Source of the DNA: 39-52-133 sp041488395
Lineage (GTDB): Bacteria; Pseudomonadota; Gammaproteobacteria; Burkholderiales; Gallionellaceae
Assembly: GCA_041488395.1 (NCBI GenBank)
Contig: JBGPPE010000075.1
Coordinates: 1 to 12,341, forward strand
DNA length: 12,341 nucleotides
Reading direction: 5' to 3'
Shown: positions 5,511-12,341 of the stretch, one piece after another
Position numbering within the stretch: position 1 is the first letter of the stretch
Layout of the letters: each line of letters begins with the position of its first letter
Translations under genes and position numbers: made by a program
Notes under the pieces: model-generated
The model's database searches: none
What the model was told of the DNA's origin: nothing
What the model saw: only the letters and a program-made list of their open reading frames with translations

Positions 5511-7892
5511 ATGGCGATTGACGATACAACTGAAGAGCAGACTCTCCCCGGTGCGGATGATGAAGTTGCGCTGCCTGCCGCGGGTGGTGGCGCGGGCGGG
5601 GTAAAGCAGTTCGCTCCGCTCCCTGCCCTGCCGGATGGCGATGAGGTGCCGATCGCGCTGTATGCCGAGCGTGCCTATCTGGAATACGCCATTTCGGTGG
5701 TAAAGGGGCGTGCCCTGCCGGACGTATGCGACGGTCAGAAGCCGGTGCAGCGCCGCATCCTGTACGCCATGCGCCAGATGGGGTTGAGCCACACCAGCAA
5801 GCACGTCAAGTCGGCGCGCGTGGTCGGTGACGTGCTGGGTAAATATCACCCGCATGGCGACTCTTCCGCCTATGAAGCCATGGTGCGCCTGGCGCAGGAC
5901 TTCTCCCTGCGCTATCCACTGGTGGACGGGCAAGGCAACTTCGGCACCCGCGACGGTGATAACGCCGCCGCCATGCGCTACACCGAGGCGCGCCTGACCC
6001 AGCTGGCCGAGTTGCTGCTGTCGGAAATCGACATGGGCACGGTGGATTTCGTGCCCAACTACGACGGCGCCTTTCAGGAACCCGCCATGTTGCCGGCACG
6101 CCTGCCCATGGTGCTGCTCAACGGCGCCTCCGGCATTGCGGTCGGCATGGCCACCGAGATTCCTTCACATAACCTGCGCGAAGTGGCTGCTGCTGCCGTG
6201 CAACTGGTACGCAATCCGGACGCCAGCGACGATGCCCTGCTCTCCTGCATCCAGGGCCCGGATTTTCCGGCCGGAGGACAAATCATTTCCTCGGCGCGTG
6301 AATTGCGCGACGCCTATCTGACGGGGCGCGGCTCCATCAAGATGCGTGCGCGCTGGAACGTGGAAGAGCTGGCCCGCGGCCAGTGGCAGATTGTGGTGTA
6401 CGAGTTGCCGCATGGCGTTTCGACCAAGAAGGTGCTGGAAGAAATCGACGAACTGACCAATCCCAAGGTCAAGGCCAACAAGAAGAGCCTTTCCCAGGAC
6501 CAGGTACAGAACAAGCAGCTGGTGCTGTCGGTGCTGGATGCCGTTGCCGACGAATCGGACAAATCGCAGGCCGTGCGCTTGGTATTTCAGCCCAAATCCT
6601 CACGCCTCAGCCAGGACGAGCTGATGAACGTGTTGCTGGCTCACACCAGCCTGGAATCTTCTACCCCGCTCAACATGACCATGATCGGCCTGGATGGCCG
6701 CCCGCAGCAGAAATCCCTGACCAAGGTTCTGCGCGAGTGGGTAGAGTTCCGCCTCAGCACTGTGCGTCGCCGCAGCGCCTATCGCCTCGATCAGGTCAAC
6801 GACCGCCTGCATATCCTGGCTGGCCGCATGGTAGTGTTCCTTAACCTGGATGAGGTAATCGCCCTGATCCGCGAATCGGACGAGCCCAAGGTCGCCCTGA
6901 TCGCGCGCTTCGAGCTGAGCGACCGCCAGGCCGAAGACATCCTGGAAATCCGCCTGCGCCAACTGGCACGCATGGAAGGCATACGCATTGAGAAAGAAAT
7001 CAAGCAGCTGGAGAAAGAGCGCAAGGAACTCACCCGCTTGCTCTCCAAGGATGAAGCCCTGCGCGAGCAAGTGGCCAGCGAAATCGATGCCGACACGCAG
7101 ACCTTTGGCGATGAGCGCCGTACCCTGATCCAGGAAGCGCAGCGCTCGGCGCTGGTGGCGACGGTGCTGGATGAACCTGTCACCGTCATCATTTCGAAAA
7201 AACACTGGGTGCGCAGCCGCCAGGGCCATGATCTGGATCTGAGCAACGTAACCTTCAAGGATGGCGATGGCTTGCTGGCCAAGTACGAGTGCCGCACCAC
7301 TGACAACTGCATCGTCATTTGTGATAACGGCCGGGTCTGCAGCATCCCCGTCACGCAGCTGCCGTCCGGGCGCGGCGATGGCGTGCCACTGGCCACGCTG
7401 ATCGAGATTGCCAGTGGTGCCAGGATTGCGCATGTGCTGTGCCACAAGCCTGACCAGCACGTGCTGATTGCCACGGCTGCCGGCTATGGTTTCACCTGCA
7501 CGATTGCCGACATGGTGGGGCGTAACAAGGCGGGCAAGCAATTCATTACCGTAGGCAAAGAGGCTATCCTGCCCCCTACCCTGTTTACCCCGATGGAACA
7601 CTCGCTGGTTGCCTCCGTTTCTGCGGGGGGACGACTGTTGCTATTCCTGCTGACAGAAATGAAGCAGCTCTCCGGCGGCGGCAAGGGTGTTATCGTCATG
7701 GGCCTGGCCGAAGGTGACAGCCTGGCTGCAGCGGCAGTCATCAATCAGCCCGAAATGACGGTAACTGCCATGGCAGGTGCACGTGAACAGCAGATCAAAC
7801 TGTCTGGTAAAGCACTGCAGGAGTATTTTGGTATGCGCGCACGCGGTGGCAAGGCGCTGCCAGGCAAAGTTAAACCTGTTCGTATCGAGTAA
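5511..7892 (+). CDS. parC: DNA topoisomerase IV subunit A (ParC), 793 aa
   Basis: Breakage-reunion subunit of topoisomerase IV. The catalytic Tyr157 lies in AAAMRYTEAR, and the winged-helix region carries KPVQRRILYAM and GKYHPHGDSSAYEAM. The two quinolone-resistance positions equivalent to E. coli Ser80 and Glu84 are Ser118 and Glu122, that is, the wild-type residues. A tower/coiled-coil region rich in Lys and Glu follows (about 470-540). The last roughly 250 residues are a degenerate GyrA-like beta-pinwheel with short VxICDNGRVxxIP-type blades, as expected of ParC. The first 46 residues are a low-complexity extension, acidic then Gly/Ala-rich, longer than in E. coli ParC and without recognisable motifs. 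ATG 5511 is 2 nt after parE, with GAGGGAG (5494-5500) inside the parE end as ribosome binding site, so translation is probably coupled. No clear terminator follows. Confidence 0.97.
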   Translation: MAIDDTTEEQTLPGADDEVALPAAGGGAGGVKQFAPLPALPDGDEVPIALYAERAYLEYAISVVKGRALPDVCDGQKPVQRRILYAMRQMGLSHTSKHVKSARVVGDVLGKYHPHGDSSAYEAMVRLAQDFSLRYPLVDGQGNFGTRDGDNAAAMRYTEARLTQLAELLLSEIDMGTVDFVPNYDGAFQEPAMLPARLPMVLLNGASGIAVGMATEIPSHNLREVAAAAVQLVRNPDASDDALLSCIQGPDFPAGGQIISSARELRDAYLTGRGSIKMRARWNVEELARGQWQIVVYELPHGVSTKKVLEEIDELTNPKVKANKKSLSQDQVQNKQLVLSVLDAVADESDKSQAVRLVFQPKSSRLSQDELMNVLLAHTSLESSTPLNMTMIGLDGRPQQKSLTKVLREWVEFRLSTVRRRSAYRLDQVNDRLHILAGRMVVFLNLDEVIALIRESDEPKVALIARFELSDRQAEDILEIRLRQLARMEGIRIEKEIKQLEKERKELTRLLSKDEALREQVASEIDADTQTFGDERRTLIQEAQRSALVATVLDEPVTVIISKKHWVRSRQGHDLDLSNVTFKDGDGLLAKYECRTTDNCIVICDNGRVCSIPVTQLPSGRGDGVPLATLIEIASGARIAHVLCHKPDQHVLIATAAGYGFTCTIADMVGRNKAGKQFITVGKEAILPPTLFTPMEHSLVASVSAGGRLLLFLLTEMKQLSGGGKGVIVMGLAEGDSLAAAAVINQPEMTVTAMAGAREQQIKLSGKALQEYFGMRARGGKALPGKVKPVRIE

Positions 7893-7948
7893 TTGCCTTA
7901 GCTGAACCGTTACCCGTATCTGATCCTTTGCCCAATCTGGACTAGCAC

Positions 7949-7954
7949 AGGAGG
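7949..7954 (+). promoter_or_regulatory. Strong ribosome binding site of the peroxidase gene
   Basis: A perfect AGGAGG lies 4 nt before ATG 7959. It fixes the start codon and is the strongest ribosome binding site I saw in the window. The 66-bp gap after parC shows no obvious terminator, so read-through from parEC is possible. Confidence 0.8.
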
Positions 7955-7958
7955 CAGC

Positions 7959-8840
7959 ATGAGCAAGCATCAAGCCGGCATCACGGATTCAGTTCCTCTA
8001 CATGGGCGCCACTTGTTTTTCGTGGCGCACCCGGGAATTTCTGCTGAGCGCGCCTTGCGTGCACTGCGCGACTACGCTGACGGCAACGCAACAGTGGTCG
8101 GGCTGGGACAGTCGCTACTGCTTGCCCTGGGGCGCAATGTGCCTGGACTGGGTGTTTTCCCCAGCCATGCAGGTGCCGGCGTTGAAGTGCCTTCAACGCC
8201 CTTTGCCGTGTGGTGCTGGCTGCGAGGAAGTGATCGTGGCGAGCTGGTGCATCGTTCGCGCCAGCTTGAACGGGCACTCGCCCCTGATCTGACGTTGTCC
8301 CACGGCATAGACGTATTCAAATTCAAATCAGGCCTGGATCTCACCGGCTTCGAGGATGGCACTGAAAATCCTGAGGGTGCAGCGGCACTGCAAGCCGCCC
8401 TGGTTTCAGGCATGGGGCCAGGCCTGGATGGCTCAAGCTTTGTTGCCGTGCTGCAGTGGCTACATGATCTGGATCGTTTCGAGGCCATGCCGGCAGATGT
8501 TCAGGACAACACCATCGGTCGCCACAAGCAAGGCAATGAAGAGATCGAGGAGGCGCCGCCCTCCGCCCATGTGAAGCGTACCGCACAAGAAAGTTTCGAC
8601 CCTGAGGCCTTCATCTTGCGTCGCTCGATGCCTTGGGCAGGCGACAAGCAGGCAGGCCTGATGTTTGTGGCTTTCGGTAAATCTTTTGCCGCATTTGAAG
8701 CGTTGCTGCGCCGCATGGTGGGAGTAGAAGATGGCATCGTGGATGCCCTGTTCAGCTTCACGCGCCCCGTCTCGGGCAGTTACTTCTGGTGCCCGCCGAT
8801 GCTGAAGGGACGCCTAGATCTGCGTGCCATCGGTCTCTGA
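7959..8840 (+). CDS. DyP-type haem peroxidase, YfeX-like, 293 aa
   Basis: Haem peroxidase of the dye-decolourising family that uses hydrogen peroxide to oxidise organic substrates; the physiological substrate of YfeX-like members is uncertain. Visible landmarks are the distal motif LTGFEDGTENP (128-138, catalytic Asp133), the proximal haem ligand His204 in PPSAHVKR, and a distal Arg at 221. Spacings of 71 and 17 residues agree closely with Asp143, His215 and Arg232 of E. coli YfeX. The C-terminal FSFTRPVSGSYFWCPP is also typical. There is no Tat or Sec signal peptide, so the enzyme should be cytoplasmic. I see no encapsulin gene beside it, nor a clear encapsulin-targeting C-terminal tail. It follows parC on the same strand after 66 bp; the strong ribosome binding site suggests independent, good expression. 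It ends directly against the next gene, with no spacer. Confidence 0.94.
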   Translation: MSKHQAGITDSVPLHGRHLFFVAHPGISAERALRALRDYADGNATVVGLGQSLLLALGRNVPGLGVFPSHAGAGVEVPSTPFAVWCWLRGSDRGELVHRSRQLERALAPDLTLSHGIDVFKFKSGLDLTGFEDGTENPEGAAALQAALVSGMGPGLDGSSFVAVLQWLHDLDRFEAMPADVQDNTIGRHKQGNEEIEEAPPSAHVKRTAQESFDPEAFILRRSMPWAGDKQAGLMFVAFGKSFAAFEALLRRMVGVEDGIVDALFSFTRPVSGSYFWCPPMLKGRLDLRAIGL

Positions 8841-9221
8841 CTAGCACCACTCGCTCAACACCGAGCGGATGGCGGGCTCGGTGACTGGCGTCGTCAGCGC
8901 CGCATCAATGTGCATACGTTCGCGTACTTTATCAAGTGCTGCTACATTGTGAGCTTCATAAAACACCAGAATTTTTACGTCTTTCAACAACTGCGCCGCG
9001 GCAAGCAGTGACTCCAGATTACTGAGGCGATCACGAAAATCGGACTGGAAATAAAAATCCGCCACAATCACGTCCGGCTTCATTTTTCTCAGCAGCGACA
9101 CCGCCTTGCGCACCTGCCATTCGACCGCAACCTCAAAACCCAGGTCCTTGTAGATCGCAGGAAATTTGGAGTGTTCGATAAATTCAATGACAGTGAGAAG
9201 TTTTTTAGGTTGTGGGGTCAT
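8841..9221 (-). CDS. Degenerate receiver-domain (CheY-like) protein, 126 aa
   Basis: A stand-alone domain with the alternating strand-helix pattern of response-regulator receivers and no output domain. Asp55 at the end of KPDVIVADF sits at the phosphoacceptor position. Other phosphorylation residues are changed: the N-terminal acidic pair is Ile12-Glu13 (KLLTVIEF), the conserved Thr/Ser after strand 4 is Phe87 (KILVFYEA), and the conserved Lys-Pro is Thr111-Pro112. It may therefore be a pseudo-receiver, or one working by phosphorylation-independent contacts. The frame extends to ATG 9263, but the receiver fold begins just after ATG 9221, so 9221 is preferred. Neither start has a good ribosome binding site. 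It is 69 bp downstream of the GGDEF-EAL gene on the same strand and probably co-transcribed with it, which suggests a role in the same signalling circuit. The stop codon directly abuts that of the peroxidase gene. Confidence 0.75.
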   Translation of the reverse strand: MTPQPKKLLTVIEFIEHSKFPAIYKDLGFEVAVEWQVRKAVSLLRKMKPDVIVADFYFQSDFRDRLSNLESLLAAAQLLKDVKILVFYEAHNVAALDKVRERMHIDAALTTPVTEPAIRSVLSEWC

Positions 9222-9253
9222 GATTGATATTGCGGCCAGATAAACAGCGCGGG

Positions 9254-9262
9254 ATTCTAGCA
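9254..9262 (-). promoter_or_regulatory. Possible extended -10 promoter for the receiver gene
   Basis: TGCTAGAAT on the minus strand fits an extended -10 element (TGn plus TAGAAT). No convincing -35 box lies 16-18 nt upstream. If real, transcription would start near 9247 and favour ATG 9221 over ATG 9263. Weak call. Confidence 0.25.
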
Positions 9263-9290
9263 TTCCGCAACAGCAGAATCCGTGCCTCTA

Positions 9291-12200
9291 TCAAAGTAAC
9301 TTTTCAAATTCTGCCGCCGGTATTGGCCGCGAGAACAGATAGCCCTGAGCATAATCGCACGCAGCAGCAGCCAGCAACGCTCTTTGCTCTTCTGTTTCCA
9401 CCCCTTCGGCAACGACCTGGATACCCAGCTTATGCGCCATCACGATCATCGCCTCGCATAGCGCCATGTCATCTGAGCCTGGGGCCAGATTTCTTACGAA
9501 AGACTGGTCAATCTTCAGGTAGTCAATGTCAAATTTTTTCAGATAAGACAGTGATGAGTAACCAGTTCCGAAGTCATCCAGTGAAATCTGCATGCCCATG
9601 TCATGATATTTTCGCAACTGGTCAATGACCTCAATCCTGGCATCCATCAACACCCCCTCGGTGATTTCGAGTACCAGGCTTTCCCCGCTGAGGCCGAGAT
9701 GATTCAAGTAATCTATCCAGGCCCCGCTTTCACTGCGCTCACTCAAAAACTGAACCGGGGACTTGTTTACACTAACCTGGAAGTCAGCGTTATATTGCTC
9801 GCGCCAGCGTTTCACCTGCAGCGCAACCTCCTTGAACACCCAGTCCCCGATTTCGTGAATAAGACCCGTTTCTTCAGCCAGCCCAATAAATTCGACCGGA
9901 TTGACCATACCATGAACGGGATGTTTCCAGCGCAGCAATGCTTCGGCCTTGATGATGTTACCCGTCGCCATAGCCACAATAGGCTGGTAGTACACCTGAA
10001 ACTGTTGTTGCGGCAGGGCATCACGCAAGTCATTTACCAACCTCAGCCTTTTCTGTGCGGCCTCCTGCATCTCGCTGGTGAAATAGCTGAAGCGGTTACG
10101 CCCCGCATTTTTGGCTGCATACATGGCCTGATCGGCACATCTGAGCATTTTTTCTGCATCGGTAGCGTCATTCGGATAGAGCGAAATACCGAGGCTGGCT
10201 GATACATACATTTTTTCATTCATCAACTGGAATGGCTTGGTCAGGCTTTGCAGAATGTCCTGTACGACACGCTCGGTCACAGTCCTGTCGGCCACATCGG
10301 TCAGAATAATCGTGAACTCATCCCCTCCCAATCGGGCCACGGTATCGGATTCACGCACACACTGCTGGATACGTCGCGCAGCTTCGATTAGAAGCGTATC
10401 GCCCACACTGTGCCCTAGCGCGTCGTTTACATCCTTGAATTTATCCAGATCGATAAACAGCAATGCAAAGGCCAGCCCGGCACGGTGTGCCTTCTTTATT
10501 TCCTGGTCCAACCGATCCTGAAACAAGCGGCGATTGGGAAGCTGGGTAAGTGCATCGTAGTAAGCGTGCTGCCGGATCAGTGCATCAGCATGCTTTTGCT
10601 TCGAGATATCCATGAACAAACCCACACGGCGATGTACCTGTCCCTGCTCGCCATAGATAGTGTTAATGGTCAACCATTCAAAGTATTCTTCACCGTCTTT
10701 GCGCCGATTATGAATTTCACCCTGCCAGAATCCATGTGTCTTCAGCGCATGCCACATCAACTGGTAATAATCTTTCGCATGACCTCCGGAACTAAGAATT
10801 TTGGGATCTTTACCCAACACATCCTCAGGCTGATAGCCGGTTATCCTTGTAAAAGCGGGGTTAACCGAGATAATCAGGTTATCCACATCCGTAACCACCA
10901 TGCCTTCGCTGGTTGCCTCATAGACTGACGAAGCCAGGCGCATGGACTCTTCCGCTGCCTTGCGTTGTGTTTCGCGATCAAAATTATCCAGAGCAAAAGC
11001 GATATCTTTTGATAACTCTTGCAGTAGCGTAATAGCTTCTCTATCAAACGCATTGGCCTGCTCATGATAGACCGTCAGCACTGCAAACGGCCGCCCACCT
11101 CGCTGAATAGGGAATGCAGCGGCAGAGTTCCAGCCCGCCTGAGTTGCGCGCATTTGCCAGGGAGTAGTGATCGCATTGGTGTGGTAGTCGTTAACGACGA
11201 ATACACGGTTTTCACGCAGTGCCGTACCCGTGGGACCGCGCCCTTCCAGCTCATCTGCACGCGAAGAGACCTTGATTCCATCGAGATAGTCATTAAGCTG
11301 GCCATATTTGGCTGTTGGCACGATCCAGCCACTTGGTTCATCTAGCTGACCAACCCAAGCCAATCGCATGCCACCAAACTCAACGGCAATCTTGCAGACC
11401 AGAGGGAACAGTTCCGTCTGCTGCTCCATGCGCACAATAGCCTGATTGATTTCACTCAGCGCCTTGTACAGCATGACTAGCCGCTGGCTGCGTAACTCGG
11501 CAAGATTACGCGCATTAATAATCAGTGCCAGAACAATGCCAACCAGCGCCAACGCCAGCATATAAAACCAGAAGTTGAGCAGCCCCCCCTGCACCAGGTC
11601 GTTCGCAAACAAACCTGTCTGCTGTATTGTCCCCTGCAAGGCCTGCACTGCTGTCATGCCGATAATAAGCAAGGCTCCGTGACGACCAAAGCGTACCGCC
11701 GCCCATGCGACAAACATGAACATCCAGTATCCCCGGATCAATGGGCCCAAGGAAGGGTGAAACCAGCCGATAAAAATAGCCTGTCCGGCAATGAACGCCA
11801 GGCCAAAACACAACACTGTTTCAACCACACGGCTGCGTTCCAGCCAGCCGCTGGGAAATTTTCGCCAGACCAGAATGAGTGGTGTAACAAGAGCCACGCC
11901 AAAGGCATCGCCTTGCCACTCGATTAGCACGGTATGGGCAAAATTTTGTTGAAGTCCTCCGAAGATAGCCATGGCAATAGCTGCTACCACGCCAAATATG
12001 AGGCCGCTGGCCGCACCAGCCAGCACCAGCGACAGATAATCCTGTGGGCGCGGCAGTGCCGCATCAAATGCCTTGAATCGGTAAAGCAACCCAAATGCAA
12101 TCAGCGCTTCCAGTGTATCGGTAGACGCAATAATACTGGACTGCCCCCAAGAGCCTCCTGCCATTAAATCACCGGCCAGTGCTCCAATAAAAACGCCGGG

Positions 12201-12341
12201 CCAGTATTTAGCTCCGCCTATCAGAAGCGCTGCCAGTGCCACACCGCTGGGTGGCCAGACAATCGAATAAACATTATTAGTGGAAAAAAACTCGAGTACC
12301 ACCTTGGCCATAAAAGCAAGCAGCAGAGCCAGTCCCGCCAA
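9291..12341 (-). CDS. MASE1-GAF-PAS-GGDEF-EAL cyclic-di-GMP enzyme (5' end at or beyond window edge)
   Basis: Membrane-bound enzyme for making and/or breaking cyclic di-GMP. Counting from the first visible codon (TTG at the edge, possibly internal), residues 1-275 form several transmembrane helices of MASE1 type (VWPPSGVALAALL). Next come a GAF domain (about 295-452) and a PAS domain (about 470-580, EGMVVTDVDNLIISVNPAFTRITGY). The GGDEF domain (about 590-755) has an intact LGGDEF (671-676) and the inhibitory I-site RESD (663-666), five residues before the motif as in canonical cyclases. The EAL domain (about 770-1016) has EALLRW (800-805), NKSP (859-862), EITE (892-895), DDFGTGYS (922-929), Lys943, EGVE (979-982) and QGY (999-1001). 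Both enzymatic activities therefore look possible. Probably only a short N-terminal piece is missing. The degenerate receiver gene follows on the same strand. Signals sensed by MASE1, GAF and PAS are unknown. Confidence 0.95.
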   Translation of the reverse strand: MAGLALLLAFMAKVVLEFFSTNNVYSIVWPPSGVALAALLIGGAKYWPGVFIGALAGDLMAGGSWGQSSIIASTDTLEALIAFGLLYRFKAFDAALPRPQDYLSLVLAGAASGLIFGVVAAIAMAIFGGLQQNFAHTVLIEWQGDAFGVALVTPLILVWRKFPSGWLERSRVVETVLCFGLAFIAGQAIFIGWFHPSLGPLIRGYWMFMFVAWAAVRFGRHGALLIIGMTAVQALQGTIQQTGLFANDLVQGGLLNFWFYMLALALVGIVLALIINARNLAELRSQRLVMLYKALSEINQAIVRMEQQTELFPLVCKIAVEFGGMRLAWVGQLDEPSGWIVPTAKYGQLNDYLDGIKVSSRADELEGRGPTGTALRENRVFVVNDYHTNAITTPWQMRATQAGWNSAAAFPIQRGGRPFAVLTVYHEQANAFDREAITLLQELSKDIAFALDNFDRETQRKAAEESMRLASSVYEATSEGMVVTDVDNLIISVNPAFTRITGYQPEDVLGKDPKILSSGGHAKDYYQLMWHALKTHGFWQGEIHNRRKDGEEYFEWLTINTIYGEQGQVHRRVGLFMDISKQKHADALIRQHAYYDALTQLPNRRLFQDRLDQEIKKAHRAGLAFALLFIDLDKFKDVNDALGHSVGDTLLIEAARRIQQCVRESDTVARLGGDEFTIILTDVADRTVTERVVQDILQSLTKPFQLMNEKMYVSASLGISLYPNDATDAEKMLRCADQAMYAAKNAGRNRFSYFTSEMQEAAQKRLRLVNDLRDALPQQQFQVYYQPIVAMATGNIIKAEALLRWKHPVHGMVNPVEFIGLAEETGLIHEIGDWVFKEVALQVKRWREQYNADFQVSVNKSPVQFLSERSESGAWIDYLNHLGLSGESLVLEITEGVLMDARIEVIDQLRKYHDMGMQISLDDFGTGYSSLSYLKKFDIDYLKIDQSFVRNLAPGSDDMALCEAMIVMAHKLGIQVVAEGVETEEQRALLAAAACDYAQGYLFSRPIPAAEFEKLL

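Noticed and set aside
4135..5529. 464-codon open frame antisense to parE
   Set aside because: It has no recognisable domain and overlaps the TOPRIM-encoding part of parE. Long antisense frames are common opposite GC-rich genes with strong third-position bias.
6600..7601. 333-codon open frame antisense to parC
   Set aside because: Same reasoning: its residue pattern is a shadow of the ParC codons and there is no start context.
7893..7948. Searched for a terminator or promoter between parC and the peroxidase gene
   Set aside because: No stable stem with U-run and no convincing -35/-10 pair could be seen.
9222..9263. Fourteen extra residues at the start of the receiver protein (ATG 9263)
   Set aside because: They lie before the first strand of the fold, lack a ribosome binding site, and overlap a possible extended -10 element.
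9251..9270. Imperfect hairpin between the GGDEF-EAL and receiver genes
   Set aside because: Seven pairs with one G-T wobble (A-C mismatch on the transcribed minus strand) and no U-run; too weak to call a terminator.

Overview
The window is ordinary chromosomal DNA from a Gram-negative proteobacterium. The protein style (ParE/ParC, uracil-DNA glycosylase, YfeX-like peroxidase, MASE1-GAF-PAS-GGDEF-EAL protein) and the moderately high GC suggest a betaproteobacterium, perhaps of the Nitrosomonadales/Gallionellaceae/Methylophilaceae kind. That placement is inference from sequence feel, not a database match. I see no insertion sequence, phage gene, tRNA, rRNA or CRISPR array, and no block of clearly foreign composition.

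Layout from left to right. (1) The 3'-truncated uracil-DNA glycosylase gene ung runs leftwards off the window edge. (2) A Sel1-repeat protein gene reads rightwards, divergent from ung. (3) Convergent with it, sharing a stem-loop that covers both stop codons, is a leftward two-gene SOS-type operon. Its first gene encodes a LexA-type winged-helix repressor whose C-terminal half looks like UmuD. Its second encodes a catalytically intact UmuC/DinB-like Y-family DNA polymerase. The operon has a near-consensus promoter with a perfect 14-bp palindrome inside the 17-bp spacer, and the start codon sits where the transcript should begin. (4) Divergent from this, parE and parC (topoisomerase IV) form a tight rightward operon. 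(5) A cytoplasmic YfeX-like DyP peroxidase gene follows with a strong ribosome binding site. (6) Abutting it tail to tail is a leftward pair: a long cyclic-di-GMP enzyme (5' end at or beyond the right window edge) followed by a small, degenerate receiver-domain protein.

Themes: DNA repair, damage tolerance and topology (ung, repressor plus polymerase, parEC) occupy the left two thirds, and peroxide chemistry and second-messenger signalling the right third. The part most worth following is the repressor-polymerase operon. A single RecA-triggered cut at Ala77-Gly78 would both remove the DNA-binding domain and release a fragment the size of UmuD', next to a UmuC-like polymerase. The second is the orphan receiver that has lost most phosphorylation-chemistry residues and is placed behind a GGDEF-EAL protein with both catalytic sites intact.
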